Made by a program: the position numbers and the translations under genes. A DNA stretch of 64,000 nucleotides. It comes from Ulva prolifera. Taxonomy: Eukaryota; Chlorophyta; Ulvophyceae; Ulvales; Ulvaceae. Shown here in pieces: positions 21,796 to 33,899 of the stretch. The notes under the pieces were generated by a model, which saw nothing but the letters and a program-made list of their open reading frames with translations, was not told the DNA's origin and ran no database searches. The DNA lies in contig CM041196.1 in the NCBI GenBank assembly GCA_023078555.1, positions 2,914,001-2,978,000 of the forward strand. Direction: 5' to 3'. Positions within the stretch are counted from its first letter, which is position 1, and each line of letters begins with the position of its first letter.

Positions 21796-24064
21796 ATGGC
21801 CCAGGCTCTTAACATCAGCGTGGCCAGCGCAGCAACGCGAATTCGGTCACTTATAGCAACGCTCAAATACCGATGCCAATCTGCTGCTCTTCATCAGGAT
21901 GTATTCCGACGCTGCACCACCGCCAGCGCTGTGCAGTACATCGATCGGGAGGACCGCTACGGAGCGCACAACTACGCTCCGGTGCCTGTGGTGCTAGAAA
22001 AGGGAGAGGGTGTATTTCTTTGGGACACGGATGGGAGGCGATATTTCGACTTCCTCTCCGCATATTCTGCTGTCAACCAAGGTCACTGTCACCCGAAGAT
22101 CGTAGATGCACTGGTGCAGCAGTCCAAAAAGCTGACACTCACATCTAGAGCTTTCTTTAACAACGTGCTTGGTGAGTACGAGCAGTACATCACTCAACTG
22201 TTTGGGTATGACAAGGTGCTGCCAATGAACACTGGAGTCGAGGGAGGAGAGACAGCTCTGAAATTGGCCAGGTCAGTGCTCGCCCAACCATGACTCAGCC
22301 ATCACTCAACATACTGTTACTCATCCTTGCCAAAGCGTCACTATCGCCCCGTCAGCTTCTGCAGAGCGCACTGCTGTCGCTCAAACACGCAAAATCCTCG
22401 GTCAACAACTCAGTTCCAGCATGCAGGAAATGGGGCTACGAGGTCAAAGGTGTCCCGTCGAACCAGGCGAAGGTTCTCTTTGCCCGAAACAACTTCTGGG
22501 GCCGCACACTCGCTGCAGTCTCCTCATCCACGGACCCCACAGCCTTTGAAGGCTTTGGACCGTTCATGCCTGGCTTCCAGGTCATCCCATACAACGACAT
22601 CCCCGCACTCCGAAGTGCGCTCACTGCAGATCCGAACATCGTAGCGTTCATGGTGGAGCCAATCCAGGGAGAGGCGGGTGTTGTCGTGCCAGATGATGGC
22701 TACCTCCGACAGGCGCAAGAGCTACTGCACGAGCACCATGCCCTTCTCATCTGTGATGAAGTCCAGACAGGTATGCGCTGGCGCTGATGTGCTGCACGCG
22801 TTGCTAGGTTCCACGTGACCTGCTGGCTGTGTCATTTATCTGTGTGTGAAGCGTGTTCGCTGCGAAGCCTATTGCTGCCGAAAGCCAAGCCATACATGCT
22901 CATCTGCATTACACTGCGCCGGTTGAACAGTTCTGCGTTGCTGTTCTAGTGTCACTGTTGGGCTGGCTGTGGTGGTGCGAAAGGTCATGCTGCCTTCATG
23001 TAGCGCCTGGCTGCCTCGACGCAACGGGCGCAAGCACAGCCTCTGCATGGAAGTCGGCAGGACACACAGGCCTGCCTGCAAGGGAACTGCCAGCACCCAT
23101 CAGCTCTTTTCCACCACTAGGCAGTGCATGCAATACACGATGCGATCCTGAAAGGCACTGCAGCACAAAGCATCACTCCGAGCTACCACCTTCTGATCCA
23201 CTAAGCCCCAGTCGTGTGCAGGGCTCGCGCGCACAGGCAAGATGCTCGCGTCGGACTACGACGGCATCCGCCCGGACGTCCTCGTCCTCGGCAAAGCACT
23301 CTCCGGCGGCCTGTACCCCGCCTCGGCCGTGCTCGCCAATGACGAGGTCATGCTGACCGTCGGCCGCGGCCAGCACGGCTCCACCTACGGGGGCAACCCC
23401 GTTGCCGCCAAGGTCGCCACCGCCGCCCTCCAGGTGCGGCTCCCACCCCCGTGCTGCAAGTGGTGTAGGTGCTGTTGTCCGTGCGCGGTGCCGGAGCCGC
23501 CGATGTGCCTGGCGATGCGGCTGCAAAGCCAGCGCACATACGGTCGGCGGCTTGACTGACAGGCTCGCATGACCCCGCACCTGGGCGAATGCAGTGCTCT
23601 ATGCTACACTGTATGATGGGTCCACGCTGTGGACTCCACGTCCATCCCCAGGAGAGCCGGCGGCTGTGCAGGTGCTGGTCGATGAGAACCTCGCGGACAA
23701 TGCGATGCTGCTGGGGCTGCTGCTGCGGGAGCGGCTCGCGGCGATCCACAGCCCACGTGTCGCCGCTGTGCGCGGCAAGGGCCTCCTCAACGCGCTCATC
23801 ATCAACGACGTCGGGGACGGCGTCACCGCGATGGACGTCTGCATGCGCCTCCGCGACGCCGGCCTGCTGGCCAAGCCGACTCAGGGCAACATCATCCGGT
23901 GCGCCCCCCCAATCTCGATGCGGACGAGTGCAGAATGGCAGAACAATCCATCGCTAGACTGCAGGTTTGCCCCACCGCTGGTCATCACCGAGGCGCAGCT
24001 GATGGAGTGTGCGGACATCATCCAGGACACCATCCTGCAGCTCGATGCCGCTGCCACTTCCTAG
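21796..24064 (+). CDS. OAT: Ornithine aminotransferase, mitochondrial
   Basis: PLP enzyme (EC 2.6.1.13) converting ornithine and 2-oxoglutarate to glutamate semialdehyde and glutamate, linking arginine breakdown to proline synthesis. Five exons give 452 residues, the usual length: 21796-22271, 22427-22770, 23222-23433, 23672-23898 and 23965-24064. Intron phases agree throughout. The first ~40 residues are Arg/Ser/Ala-rich, as in a mitochondrial presequence. Family signatures are complete: [66 protein letters not shown], the PLP lysine in [20 protein letters not shown] and [11 protein letters not shown]. The last intron is only 66 nt, a multiple of three and free of stops, so its retention would insert 22 residues before FAPPLVIT. 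Confidence 0.96.
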
Positions 24065-24929
24065 GCTAGCTGCGCGCCTGCTCCGCAGCACCACACGACT
24101 ATACACAGGGACACAGTCATAGCTTTCGTGTCTGGAATGCTGGTGCGCGCCCCGCGCCCGGCGCTGCCAGGAGCTGCAAGATCCAAGGCAGTCCCGTCCC
24201 TGGTACCACGTCTCCACAGCCACGGTGGTCCACGGTGATGGGACTTACACCATTGCCTCTAGTAGCTACTCCCCGAGACGTGTGGTGCAGGCCACGACCC
24301 GCCCTGTGCCACACTTTCAGGGTGCACTCCGAAGAGTTCTGGCGCGTGCTGAGATGCGGCTCGCTCGCGAACGGCCTGCTCCCATCCCTTTCCGATGTGA
24401 GGGGATGCCATGCTGTAGTGCGGCACTGGATTAGTTGACAGAGAGCAAGAGGTGTTGTGGCCTGTGCTGTACATGCTGAATGGTCCATTGTCACCCGCAT
24501 CTTTTCATGTAACACTGGCAATCGACATTCTGTAAAACAGCAGTGAACCCCGGTGTAAATCATACTGTATGTGTTGCTGGACTTCCTGGCAAGGTTGAAT
24601 TGTCGGCGTCTGGGACTACAATGAGGCAGGTGTTGCTTCACGTCGCAGCATATCGCTCCTCAAGTCAGAACATGCCGTTACATCCACACAGGACCAAAGC
24701 GTGGGCAGCAACATGGCTACTGATGCCATCAACATGCATCACAGCATCCACGTTCCACCCAAACCACAGCAGCTATTTCACACCAACTCAATAGCGGTGC
24801 AAACATCTCGCTGCAGTCACCCCTGGCTGCAGTGCGCGGCGCTTCGTGTGGAACGCGCCGTGCCCTGTGCTGGGCTGCAACCGCCACTGCGCAGCCCTAC
24901 AAGGAGTTATATGCTGGGCTCCAGCGGCG

Positions 24930-27900
24930 TCATTGCACTAGCAGCTTGATGGTGCGGGCCGCCGCCCGGCTGGTGATGCGGCTGATGAGGTCCACTGGTA
25001 GCCGGAGCACCGCCTGCCGCTCCTTGTCCGACAGCCGCCCGAGCTCCGCGGCGGTCCACCGCAGGATCGACGCCGCCGTCGCCATCGCCGTGGCGGCACC
25101 GGCCCCGGGCACGCCAGGGACCCAGCTGGCCCCTGCGGCCGTGCCGGCCCCGCCGGCGGTGGACCCCTCCGGCGCAGCAGGCGCGTCGACGGCGCGCTGC
25201 TCCGCGAGTGCTTGCAGCTGCACCGCGAGGCGCTGGATGCCATCCACCTGCAGCCACCCGGCGGACGTCAGGGTGCGTGCCTGATGTTGGTACATGCATG
25301 TGCGGCTGACGCATGGGATGCCCTCTGCTCATGAGTGGGATGGCCTTTGCATCAGGTAAACAGTAGCACGCAGCACGACCCCATCCACGCTCCCCATCCT
25401 GCAGCTGAACAGCTGTACGCCATGGGTGGCAGCGGCAGATACACCACAACAACACAATCGCCATATCCTGCCCATCAGTGCATGCCACCAGAGGTCTCAC
25501 CTGCTGCCGGTCCGTGATGTCGGATGCCTCTGGGATGTCAGAGACGCGGCGCGACAGCGCCGCCGCGGCGCTTGCGACGGGGCCCCCGATCGACGACAGC
25601 ACGCTTGCCGCGCTCACCCCCACCTCGGCAGTCTCCCCCCGCGCGACGCTCGCCAGCGCGGCGCGCACCGTCCGCGCGCCCTCGTCCAGTTGCATCCGCG
25701 CCGCCGCGTCCACCCCCTTCGCGAGCTCGTCCAGCATGATCCCCCGCAGGTACTCCCCCTCCTCGCTGAGCAGCAGCGCCAGCGCGCCCGCCGACGCCGC
25801 CGTGCTCCGCGCGCCCGCGTCCGCCGACCCCTCCGCCGCGCCGCGGATGTGGTCCTGGCCGCGCGGCGCCGCGCGTAGCCGCGTCTTCCGTGGCGGCGGC
25901 GGCGTCCGCACCGCCTGCTCGAGCAGGCTCTCCATGCGGTCGAACCGGAACATCCCGGAGTCGTCGTAGAGGAGGCGGCGGAGGGTGGCGCGGAGCTCCG
26001 GGGAGGTGTCGGTGAGGAGGCGGCGCGCGACCCACGGGTACGCGGCGCCGAGGACCTTGTAGTTGGGGTCGCTGGCGAGCGCGATGCCCTCGAGGATGGT
26101 GAGGCTGCGCACGAGGAGCGTGTAGTACGGCGGGATGCGGAACTTGTACTTGTACATCGTCGTGCCGAGCTTGGTGGAGAGGCCGCCGAAGTTGAGGTTG
26201 CGCACGCCGTCCTTCAGCGCCTCGTCAAAGATGCCTGCACGCCGCAACGATTAAACAGCTGCACTGACTGTGGAACGAACATGCGGGGCGTGGAGCGAAT
26301 GCGCTAGGTTTAGGCGCTGGAAATGCATGACATCATGCTCGCTTCGCGGCTCGCCGTGGCGGCCACGGAGGCGGGGCGCACCCCGCAGGGCGATGGTGAT
26401 CTCCTCCACCGTCGCCTCCGAGTCCTCCGGCAGCAGCCCCAGCGTCACAAAGTCCTCCGCGAGCTCCTCGAACTCGCGGTTGACCATGTGCAGCGTCGCG
26501 CGGATGAGCGCCTGCCGCGTCGGCCGCCCGATGTGGCCCATCATACCAAAGTCGAGGTAGCACAGGCGGCCGTCCGTCATGCGCAGGATGTTCCCGGGGT
26601 GCGGGTCCGCGTGGTAGAACCTGCACTCGTGCGGCGGTGTGAGCCAGGGTACAGTGCAAGGCAATCTGCTTCGGCCTGGCGCGCACACGACGAGACAGCC
26701 GCACCCGGTGCCACGGACACGCGTGGTCTCCTCACGTCATTCACGCATGCGACGTGTTGCGCCGGCCCAGGGAACTGGGCAGTACGGCGGCCTGTGGTTG
26801 CACGGCGTTTCGCGGCAGCGAACTGAAAAAATTACAAAAAAAAATTTTACGTCACGGTTCGAGTGTGACACGCATGATGGTGAGTGTGCCAGCCTGCGAA
26901 GCCACGGCCGTCCTGTGCTGGAGGCGCACCCCTCCTCCAGCATCTGCTCGAGGGAGCAGCGCACGCCGACCTCGACGAGCGCGAGGTCCTGCTCGCTGCC
27001 GCCCCCGAAGCCCCCACCCTCGCTGCCGCGCCGCGGCTTGACGCCGTCCACCCACTCCATCGTCAGTACCTTCTCCGACGAGAATTCCTTGTACATCCTT
27101 GGCACGTAGATCTGCAGCAGCACAGCGCGCAGGTCGCGGCAGCGTCTTGTTGGATGGTAAGCGTGAGACGGCACAGCATTACGCTGAAGCAACACAGCCC
27201 GTTGAGTGACAGCGCACCACCCAGGCTCATCAGTGCCAGGCTCTGGAGAGGCAGATCTGATCTGTCATGCATTTGGCACGCATGCACACTAGGCACAACC
27301 AGACCAGCTCCTAAAGCAACATCACGCCGGCTGGCTACCGGCAGAACCTGTGCTGCTACAGCTAGTCAAGGATTGAACCAGACTGCTGTGGCGATTTCCC
27401 TCACGTTTGATCTCGAGAGGCTCACTGACAGCGCTGCCGTGTCCACAGGGACACAGGCTGGGATGCCGAAGCTCCAGCTGCGAAGCAGCCGGCGAGGCCG
27501 TGAGCGGCGGCGGCGCACCTCGTAGTAGTGCGAGAAGAGGCTGCGGAACTCGTCGGCGTTCGCGAGTTCGTTGCGGTAGCTCATCTCGCGGTAGATCGAC
27601 GACGCCCAGTCGTCGATGAGGGAGGGGAGGTTGCTGTTGAGGCGGCGCGCACGGCGCAGCGCCTTGGCGGCGTTGCGCAGGATGAAGATGTCCAGCGCGA
27701 TCGTCGGCAGCAGGTGCGGGCGCTGCACCTTGACCGCGACCTCGTCGCCGCTCGCCGCGAGCGTCGCGCGGTACACCTGCCCGAGGGACGCCGCCGCGAC
27801 GGGGGCTGGGGAGATGGCGGAGAAGAGGGAGCGCACGGGGCGGCCGAGGTCGGCTTCGAGCATGGCAAAGGCGTCCGGGGTCGGGAAGGGCGCGATGTCA

Positions 27901-29379
27901 TCCTGCAGCACGCACGGACACGGGGTCGCGCACCGTCTGCAGCAGCGTGCGGCGCGGGGCAGATGCGGGCGTGACCAGATCGAGGGCGTTGGCGGCGCCA
28001 CGCGACTACGTATCTGTGCATATGTCACATGCGTTGTTGTCTGGCTTGGCTTGTCGCATGAAGCCATGGCACTAGGAACGGTGGGCTACACTACTCATCA
28101 TCAATACTACTCATGTCAACGGCTTTTTTTGGTGCCGGTAGAGGAGGCCAGTGCAGCTTGGCCTCCTGAAGGCGAGCGCGCAGTGGCAGGTTTGTCCCCG
28201 TTTGGCTCCAGGCTTCTGCTGTAGCAACGCCATGGTGCTCGGGATGGCGAGGGCGTAGCACACAAGCACGAAGCCGAGCATTGATTGCAGCAGTCTGTTA
28301 GAGTCGCTCTTGCAGCATGACCAACGCAGGAGTTACATGAGGTTAATGTGAGACCACGGCCACGGACGGGCCCCTGGACCGCACAGGCGCAGCTGTGTGA
28401 CCGCACAGCTGTGTGAAGTGGGATGGGTCAGGAGTACTGCCACCACATGGGCATGCTTAGAGTCGGTGGTGCATCTGGGCGTCCTGGTGGTCCGTCGGCA
28501 GGCGGAACCGCCCCTTCTATCACGTGAGGTGCGTGGTGCACAGAGTCATTGGTTGTTGACGATTTCGTAGATGGTGGCGGATCTGAATGGAGAACGAGCA
28601 GCAGAGACGGCAGGGGTAGCCGCGTACCTGGAGGAATTCGAGTTGCTTGATGTACACCGGTGGTACGACATCTGGACGAGAAGAGACCGCTTGGCCAATC
28701 TTCACAAACGCAGGGCCCAGGTCGGACAGTAAATCTTTGAGGTATACCGCTGCTTTTTCTTCTCCATTGAGGCTGTAGTATGCCCGCCACTTCATGAATG
28801 CTATCCCTGCAACCACCAATCAACTCAAACACTGGAAATCAACCATCAACTTGAAGGGCTCAAGTGGCGGAGGCCGTACCGAGTGTTATCAAGCGCTTCG
28901 TCACTGTGACTGGCCGTGTCATCCAGTAGGCCTCATTCCATTCGTGGTCATATGCCATTCCTTTATTGACACGAACCAGATCAGCCGTCATCACGTCAGC
29001 GTGATGAATATCTCACAGATGTAGCGTTCAGATGGTTTGTGCATTCAACTGTCTTCGAAAGCACGCTAGTTTTGCATGAAGACTGTATGTGTGTCAGCAC
29101 GCCCTTTGTGTGCACACCTGGCTCTAGATCATCTTTGCCTGTTGTTGCGAACCGCCTTATCAAATTCCGCGGCACATGATTACTTCGAGTTATTGAATGC
29201 CGGCTATGGCTTACAGACACGCGAGGGGCTAGCCACGCACGGCCTGTACCGCTGGCGCAGTGCCGCGCTGATCTACCAGTGAACGTCCCCTGCGAGTACA
29301 TCTGAGCACAGCAGCTTCGTGATAAACAGGGCATTATTTGGAGGTTACTGCACACTCTTCTGTAGAATGTATTTGCCAT
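24930..29379 (-). CDS. ABC1K (UbiB/ADCK-type) atypical kinase
   Basis: Atypical kinase of the ABC1/UbiB family. Plant homologues sit in plastids (plastoglobules) or mitochondria and control prenylquinone metabolism. Seven exons fit by phase: about 29379-29117, 28806-28628, 27902-27519, 27111-26930, 26620-26382, 26234-25501 and 25280-24930. Exon 1 is Arg/Ser-rich like an organelle targeting peptide (...NLIRRFATTGKDDLEPG). Exon 2 has the KxGQ motif (GPAFVKIGQAVSSRPD). Exon 3 has the Ala-rich loop (VAAASLGQVYRA) and the VAVKVQRP lysine. Exon 4 has TMEWVDGVK. Exon 5 has the catalytic and metal-binding segments FYHADPHPGNIL and YLDFGMMG. Exon 6 carries the plant-type tail (NLNFGGLSTKLG, FRIPPYYTLLVRSLTILEGI). 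The last part is Ala-rich with amphipathic helices. The total is about 775 residues, near plant ABC1K1/ABC1K3. Subtype and organelle are inferred. Confidence 0.92.
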
Positions 29380-31132
29380 TTGCTACCGAGTGTTCAGAGC
29401 ACAGCACATGGTATCGGAAGCAGCTATGCATGTTAGCGAAACTGTTAGGCGCGCTAAAATATCACATCGCACGTAAACCACGCTTCGCCGTTTGTTGACC
29501 CCGTCCAGAGCATTTAAGTTCGGATGCAATTTCATACCCAGTGGTTTGTGGCGGATATCAAGCCGTGGTCGCACTCCAGGCCACGGCCGAGTCTGTGTGC
29601 ATGCTCCAGCTGCTCAAGATTGCAGCGGCAATCGGCTACACGTTCCGGTCAGGCAATTTCATAAAGGGTCATCCACGCATGCCGTTTTCAATGTACCGCA
29701 GGGATACACCCACCTGCTATCTGCTCAGACGAAGCAGCCTTGACAAGGAAGCATGTCCGTCTCGCGTCGCATATCGTACGCACACCGAATTTGGTGCGAA
29801 ATCCCTAATAACGTTGTGATGCAAGAGTGTCAGATCGCTTCAATGCCTTGTTTCAACGGCACGGCATCAGCACGCCTTGTCTGCAGCTCCCAGCGATGCT
29901 TGGTCACATGACCAAGCAGTCTGTATCGAGCTCACTTAGAAGCCAAAAACGTGCAAGCCAAGGCAGTGGCACCTCTATCTTTCTTCCTCGACAAAGCTAA
30001 ATTGTGGCGGAACGTGTGCCAGTCATGCCACAGCTACAAATATTCGAGTGTGGCCGTCAAAGTGCCAGTTGCTGTCAGCTTGGCCTTATGTCATGGACGA
30101 ACGACAGCAATGCGTTCAGGGCCGTATGGGCGGAGCACCCTTCACTCATCTGGAGCCACCCCCGCATTGGAACAGCCGAGCACCGGCCCGCAAGACTCAT
30201 CCTAGATGCGTTCCATTTACGTTCCAAGCATAGCCCACCGCTGTCCTGAAGCCTCCCGTCCCGCCCATCAAACACAGGAGAACCCACAAAGGAAACAAAC
30301 TTCAGCCCGGTGCACCTGCTGCGAATGTTGCGCCAGCGCCTGGAGCTTTACGGAGGCCACCGCCGGACTGCTACAACAACAATCAGAGAGGCAGATTGTA
30401 CTGCAGAAACCACACAGGAACACAGCGCAACAAAATGACACGGCAGCCATCACCTCGACTCCAAGGCCTGCAGCCACTCGAACCCGCTCCCAAGCAGTCA
30501 GTTCCCGCACGCACAAACTCCCCAAGCCACACACCCACCCCCACACCGACGTTGGCGTTGGCTGTTGCTCTCCTGTTGCGTGCGCATTGCGTTGTTCGTG
30601 CGCTCCCTCTTGGTCCTGGCGGTGCTACCGGCTCCTCCGGCTTTTTCCTTTGTAACACACCCACCCCCACACCTTCAAACACCCACACGCACCCACACCA
30701 CCGTCTGTGCAGCTCTGCCCTTTCTATGCTCAAGCCCAATCCTTGCGCTCATCATCACGCACAGGTGTGCATGTTGACATTGGACGCCTTCATGCACTTT
30801 GCTCACTGCAGAAGTCATTGTCCACCATGATCACAGCTACCAACGTCTGGAGCACTGATCGGGGGTCAAAGTCCCTCCCTTGCACATGGCGTGCGGCGAA
30901 CGTGCATACATGCCAGCCGTCATAAGCACTGCACTGCGTACGCTGGCTGCTGCAGCAGCCGTGGTGATAGAGAGGGCCTGTGCCAGGTGCATGGAGCCTT
31001 TGCGTTGTGGCGGCCTGTGCATCGTTGCCTGTAGCCACGTCCGGAGCGTGCCGGGCTCGTCGAGCTTGTGCCCAGCTCCAGCGCCTGGACGCGGCGTATG
31101 TGTGAATCATGCTGCAGGCATATGTGGTCCCG
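29380..31132. other. No firm gene; upstream region of ABC1K and repeat DNA
   Basis: Open frames at 29541-29819 (+) and 30004-30249 (+) have some protein-like stretches but no splice partners or motifs. C/A-rich low-complexity DNA at 30500-30700 surrounds a repeat copy. The ABC1K promoter must begin just beyond 29379. Confidence 0.35.
30598..30657 (-). repeat. Dispersed repeat family 1, copy c (reverse)
   Basis: The reverse complement starts GTGTTACAAAGGAAAAAGCC, followed by GGAGGAGCCGGTAGCACCGCC. The GGTAGCACC core matches copies b and e. Confidence 0.65.
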
Positions 31133-31262
31133 TTAACTCGGCGTTGTCAATGTCCAATAGGATAAGGCTCAGTAAATTTAGATTTTCTTTACTTTTTATG
31201 TCTGATACAAGGATAAAGGCGGCGAGGTGGGCAGCACCACGAAACCAGCAAGCAGCGCAAAA
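31133..31262 (+). repeat. Family 2 (copy A) followed directly by family 1 (copy d)
   Basis: Family 2 covers 31133-31200 (CGTTGTCAATGTCCAATAGG, GCTCAGTAAATTTAG, then T-rich). Family 1 starts at about 31205 (ATACAAGGATAAAGGCGGCG, GTGGGCAGCACC). The two families abut here, suggesting they are parts of one longer element. Confidence 0.75.
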
Positions 31263-31746
31263 ACACATGTGTCTGTGGTATGCGCAAGTGTCTACATCCA
31301 TAGGCTGTCAGGCCAGGAGCACTAGCCATGCACAAAGTGGCTGTGTGAGCACCGCATGCGCGCCCGAGCTACAATGGCGTGGTCACATGCATGGCGGCGC
31401 TACAGGGCGGAAAGAGTTGAGAGGCTATGTGTCTGCTGACCTGGAAGTTGTTGTGGCGGTTCTCGGCCACAGCTGTAGCTGCTTATGAGCGGTGCAGGTG
31501 GACACGCATGGCTTGTGCCGTGGTGCTGTGTAGGTAACGACATTAAGTTACACATATCTGGCCATTGTATGGCAAGACATTGTGCTGTGTAGGTACAAGC
31601 TCACTCTCGCTCGTCCTGCTCTAGGTCTGTATGCTCCGTGGACGGCTGCGACCGAACAATGTCACATTGGATGTGAAACCCAGGACCAATGCAGGTGAGA
31701 TCACAGCAAGCGAGAGTGCCAGACATGACCTCGTGCAACCAAAAGA

Positions 31747-31820
31747 TAGTCCGTAGCAGATTTGAACTGCTGACCTTCTGCGTGTTAAGCAGACGTGATA
31801 ACCAACTACACCAACAGACC
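31747..31820 (-). tRNA. tRNA-Val (AAC)
   Basis: A 74-nt gene without an intron. The acceptor stem pairs GGTCTGT with ACGGACT, using two G-U pairs. The D arm contains the eukaryotic A-box-like TGTAGTTGGTTA, and the anticodon stem TCTGC/GCAGA closes the loop TTAACAC (anticodon AAC). The T arm is AGCAG-TTCAAAT-CTGCT. A TTTT run just downstream on the minus strand (31744-31741) fits RNA polymerase III termination. Confidence 0.93.
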
Positions 31821-32082
31821 TGCGCTTTCGATGTTAAATGTCCCGACCATTAAATGTATAAACATGTTATTATTTGTCTTGAAACGATGTCGTGAACTAG
31901 GGAGTCGGGCACCTCTTTTGGTGGGTTGATGCAGCTTCATAATGTTTTAATGGGCACGCAGATCAGACTCAGAGACAGAGGGCAGATGCACACAAGTCCT
32001 GCTCCTTGTCGTGGTGGCGCTGCCGATTTCAGTCTCCAACATTGTAAGCTACGTTCGTGTACCTTGTCCAGGGACAGCGCAC

Positions 32083-33484
32083 ATGCCAAATCTCCAGCCG
32101 CTAGTCGAGGACGCCGATGAAAGACCATCTGTTGAGGTCATGGAGAGCTTCCTCGGGCGGCAAGTGAGGGTGCGGATGTTGTACATGATTTGTTGCAGGC
32201 TAGTGGAGTGCCTTGCAAAGCAGTGCTTCGCCGTTCAGCACGCATTCAAGTTGAGCAGTACATAAGAGGTCCCCAGGTCTCGATTTTTGCATGAAAAGAT
32301 GATCGCATCCACATGCTGCGCGTTTATGGTGATCGCTGGTTGCCTGGCAAGGCACAACCTTTCGCTGTCGTGCAACATGCTTGGAGTGCCCTACATCCAA
32401 CTGTCTCGATCACTGCATCGTACTCTGCAACTTTGCCATAGAACAATCTGTGAATTCAGTAGCCTCGCTTCGTTCTGATTTCAGTGATGTGCATGGACAC
32501 TAAACGCTGCCGCAGGAATGGTGCATTCTCTGAGTTTCTTGTACTGTACACAGTGAGTTCAACTTGCGTCTATGTCTGACCGAGTGAGGACAACACGCAA
32601 ATTGTCTCATGATTCAAAATCCAGACACGTACATGCTATCATACTTGCATCATCCATCAGATGGCGCCACATGTGGCAGTGTTGAAGCCGAGCGCCATGT
32701 CAGTGATGCCGCTGATGGAGCGCTCCTGCACAAATTGCCTGTAGAAAGCCGACGTGTACCACAATTCCTTTCAAGCAGTGCCTCTCATGGCACACCTTCC
32801 GCGGGCCTGTTGGTGAACCATACATGTAAGCATACATACCCACATGTGCGAGGCACACAATACTGGAAGGTAGACACGAGCACTGCTCTTTCAAAGCAGG
32901 CTGAGGTCCCTGGCAGAAGTGTCTTCCATGTGTGCGCAATCATGCTCACCTGGCACACATGCAGATTGTAACGACCGAAAAGCGAACCTTCAGAGGCTGT
33001 CTCATGTGCATCGATCACTTCGGAAACCTCCTTATATTCGATGCTGTGGAAGAGATGAGCACCGGCAAGCAGGTCCATGACAGGCGGCTGAATCAGATCA
33101 TTGTTGCCCTCAAAACAGTTCAAGCTGCTCAGGTTCTAGTACGATCCCTGCTTCCTCAGTGTCAGGTCCATGCCAGTGATGTGGAGCCTTTGTGACCGAT
33201 CATCCCCCCTCGGGTCTGCAAGGGCATTGTATCTGCGCTGTCCAACTTCATGTCCACACTGCCAACGGAGAGATGTGCTGTCGATCATGCTGAACAGCAT
33301 CCTTGCACTGTGTGGTCTTTCCCTGCCATGGGTGCTGTGTGGGAACAGCTGTGGAACAAGACACCACCTGCGTGTTCGTCCAGCCGCGAAATCGCTCATC
33401 AGGCCACACGTGCAGGTTCAGCAGCATGACAAGGTGCTTCAGATCATGCTTGAGGACGAGATGCGCACCGTGGACGTGAAGTGA
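32083..33484 (+). CDS. LSm-domain protein, NAA38/LSMD1-like
   Basis: Three phase-0 exons (32083-32169, 32965-33072, 33416-33484) give 87 residues. The fold is recognisable: MESFLGRQVR joins IVTTEKRTFRGCLMCIDHFG, then NLLIFDAVEEM, which is the Sm1 motif (hydrophobic strand, R-T-x-x-G, C-x-D, N). The second Sm motif is degenerate (DKVLQIMLEDEMRTVDVK). This pattern is typical of the NatC auxiliary subunit (NAA38, also called LSMD1), which helps N-terminal acetylation at ribosomes. A divergent Lsm protein of an RNA ring is the alternative. The donor at 32169 (AGG before GTGCGG) was preferred over one seven bases earlier because it restores the full strand length. Two introns, about 0.8 and 0.34 kb, dwarf the coding sequence. 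Confidence 0.62.
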
Positions 33485-33899
33485 TTAGGTGTTTGTGATG
33501 GCTGCATTCAGCTCAGTGAGTCCGGACCCATCCAGTTTTCTTGCTGTTTTGAAACATTCGGCATCAGCGAGTCTCCGCAGAGGTCATCTTAGGACATGGT
33601 GCAATCCAAGACGTTGGCCCACAGATGCTCCAGTGGGCTGCACATCCGGATTCAGATCCGCCGCTTCTGCACCCGGCATGCGACCAAAATGATGTCTCTT
33701 GTTGCGAAGAGACCAGACGCTGCACAGATCGGCCGCAGTACCTCTTCTTGTCATTGAAAGTGATCAGAATCTGCCTCTCGTGTGTATCGTGGGACTGCCC
33801 AGACGCAGCTCAGGCTTGGTAGCCTGTTCAATGCTGTCTGGCCATGCAGCGGTTGCAGATGGTCTGGTTGGAACGCCCCTGCGCATTCAGATTCACCGG

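Noticed and set aside
24907..26247. A single 446-codon ABC1K tail without an intron
   Set aside because: The open frame runs through an intron at 25500-25281. Splicing at GTGAGA and CATCAG restores a typical tail, whereas the read-through part is His/Arg/Gly noise.
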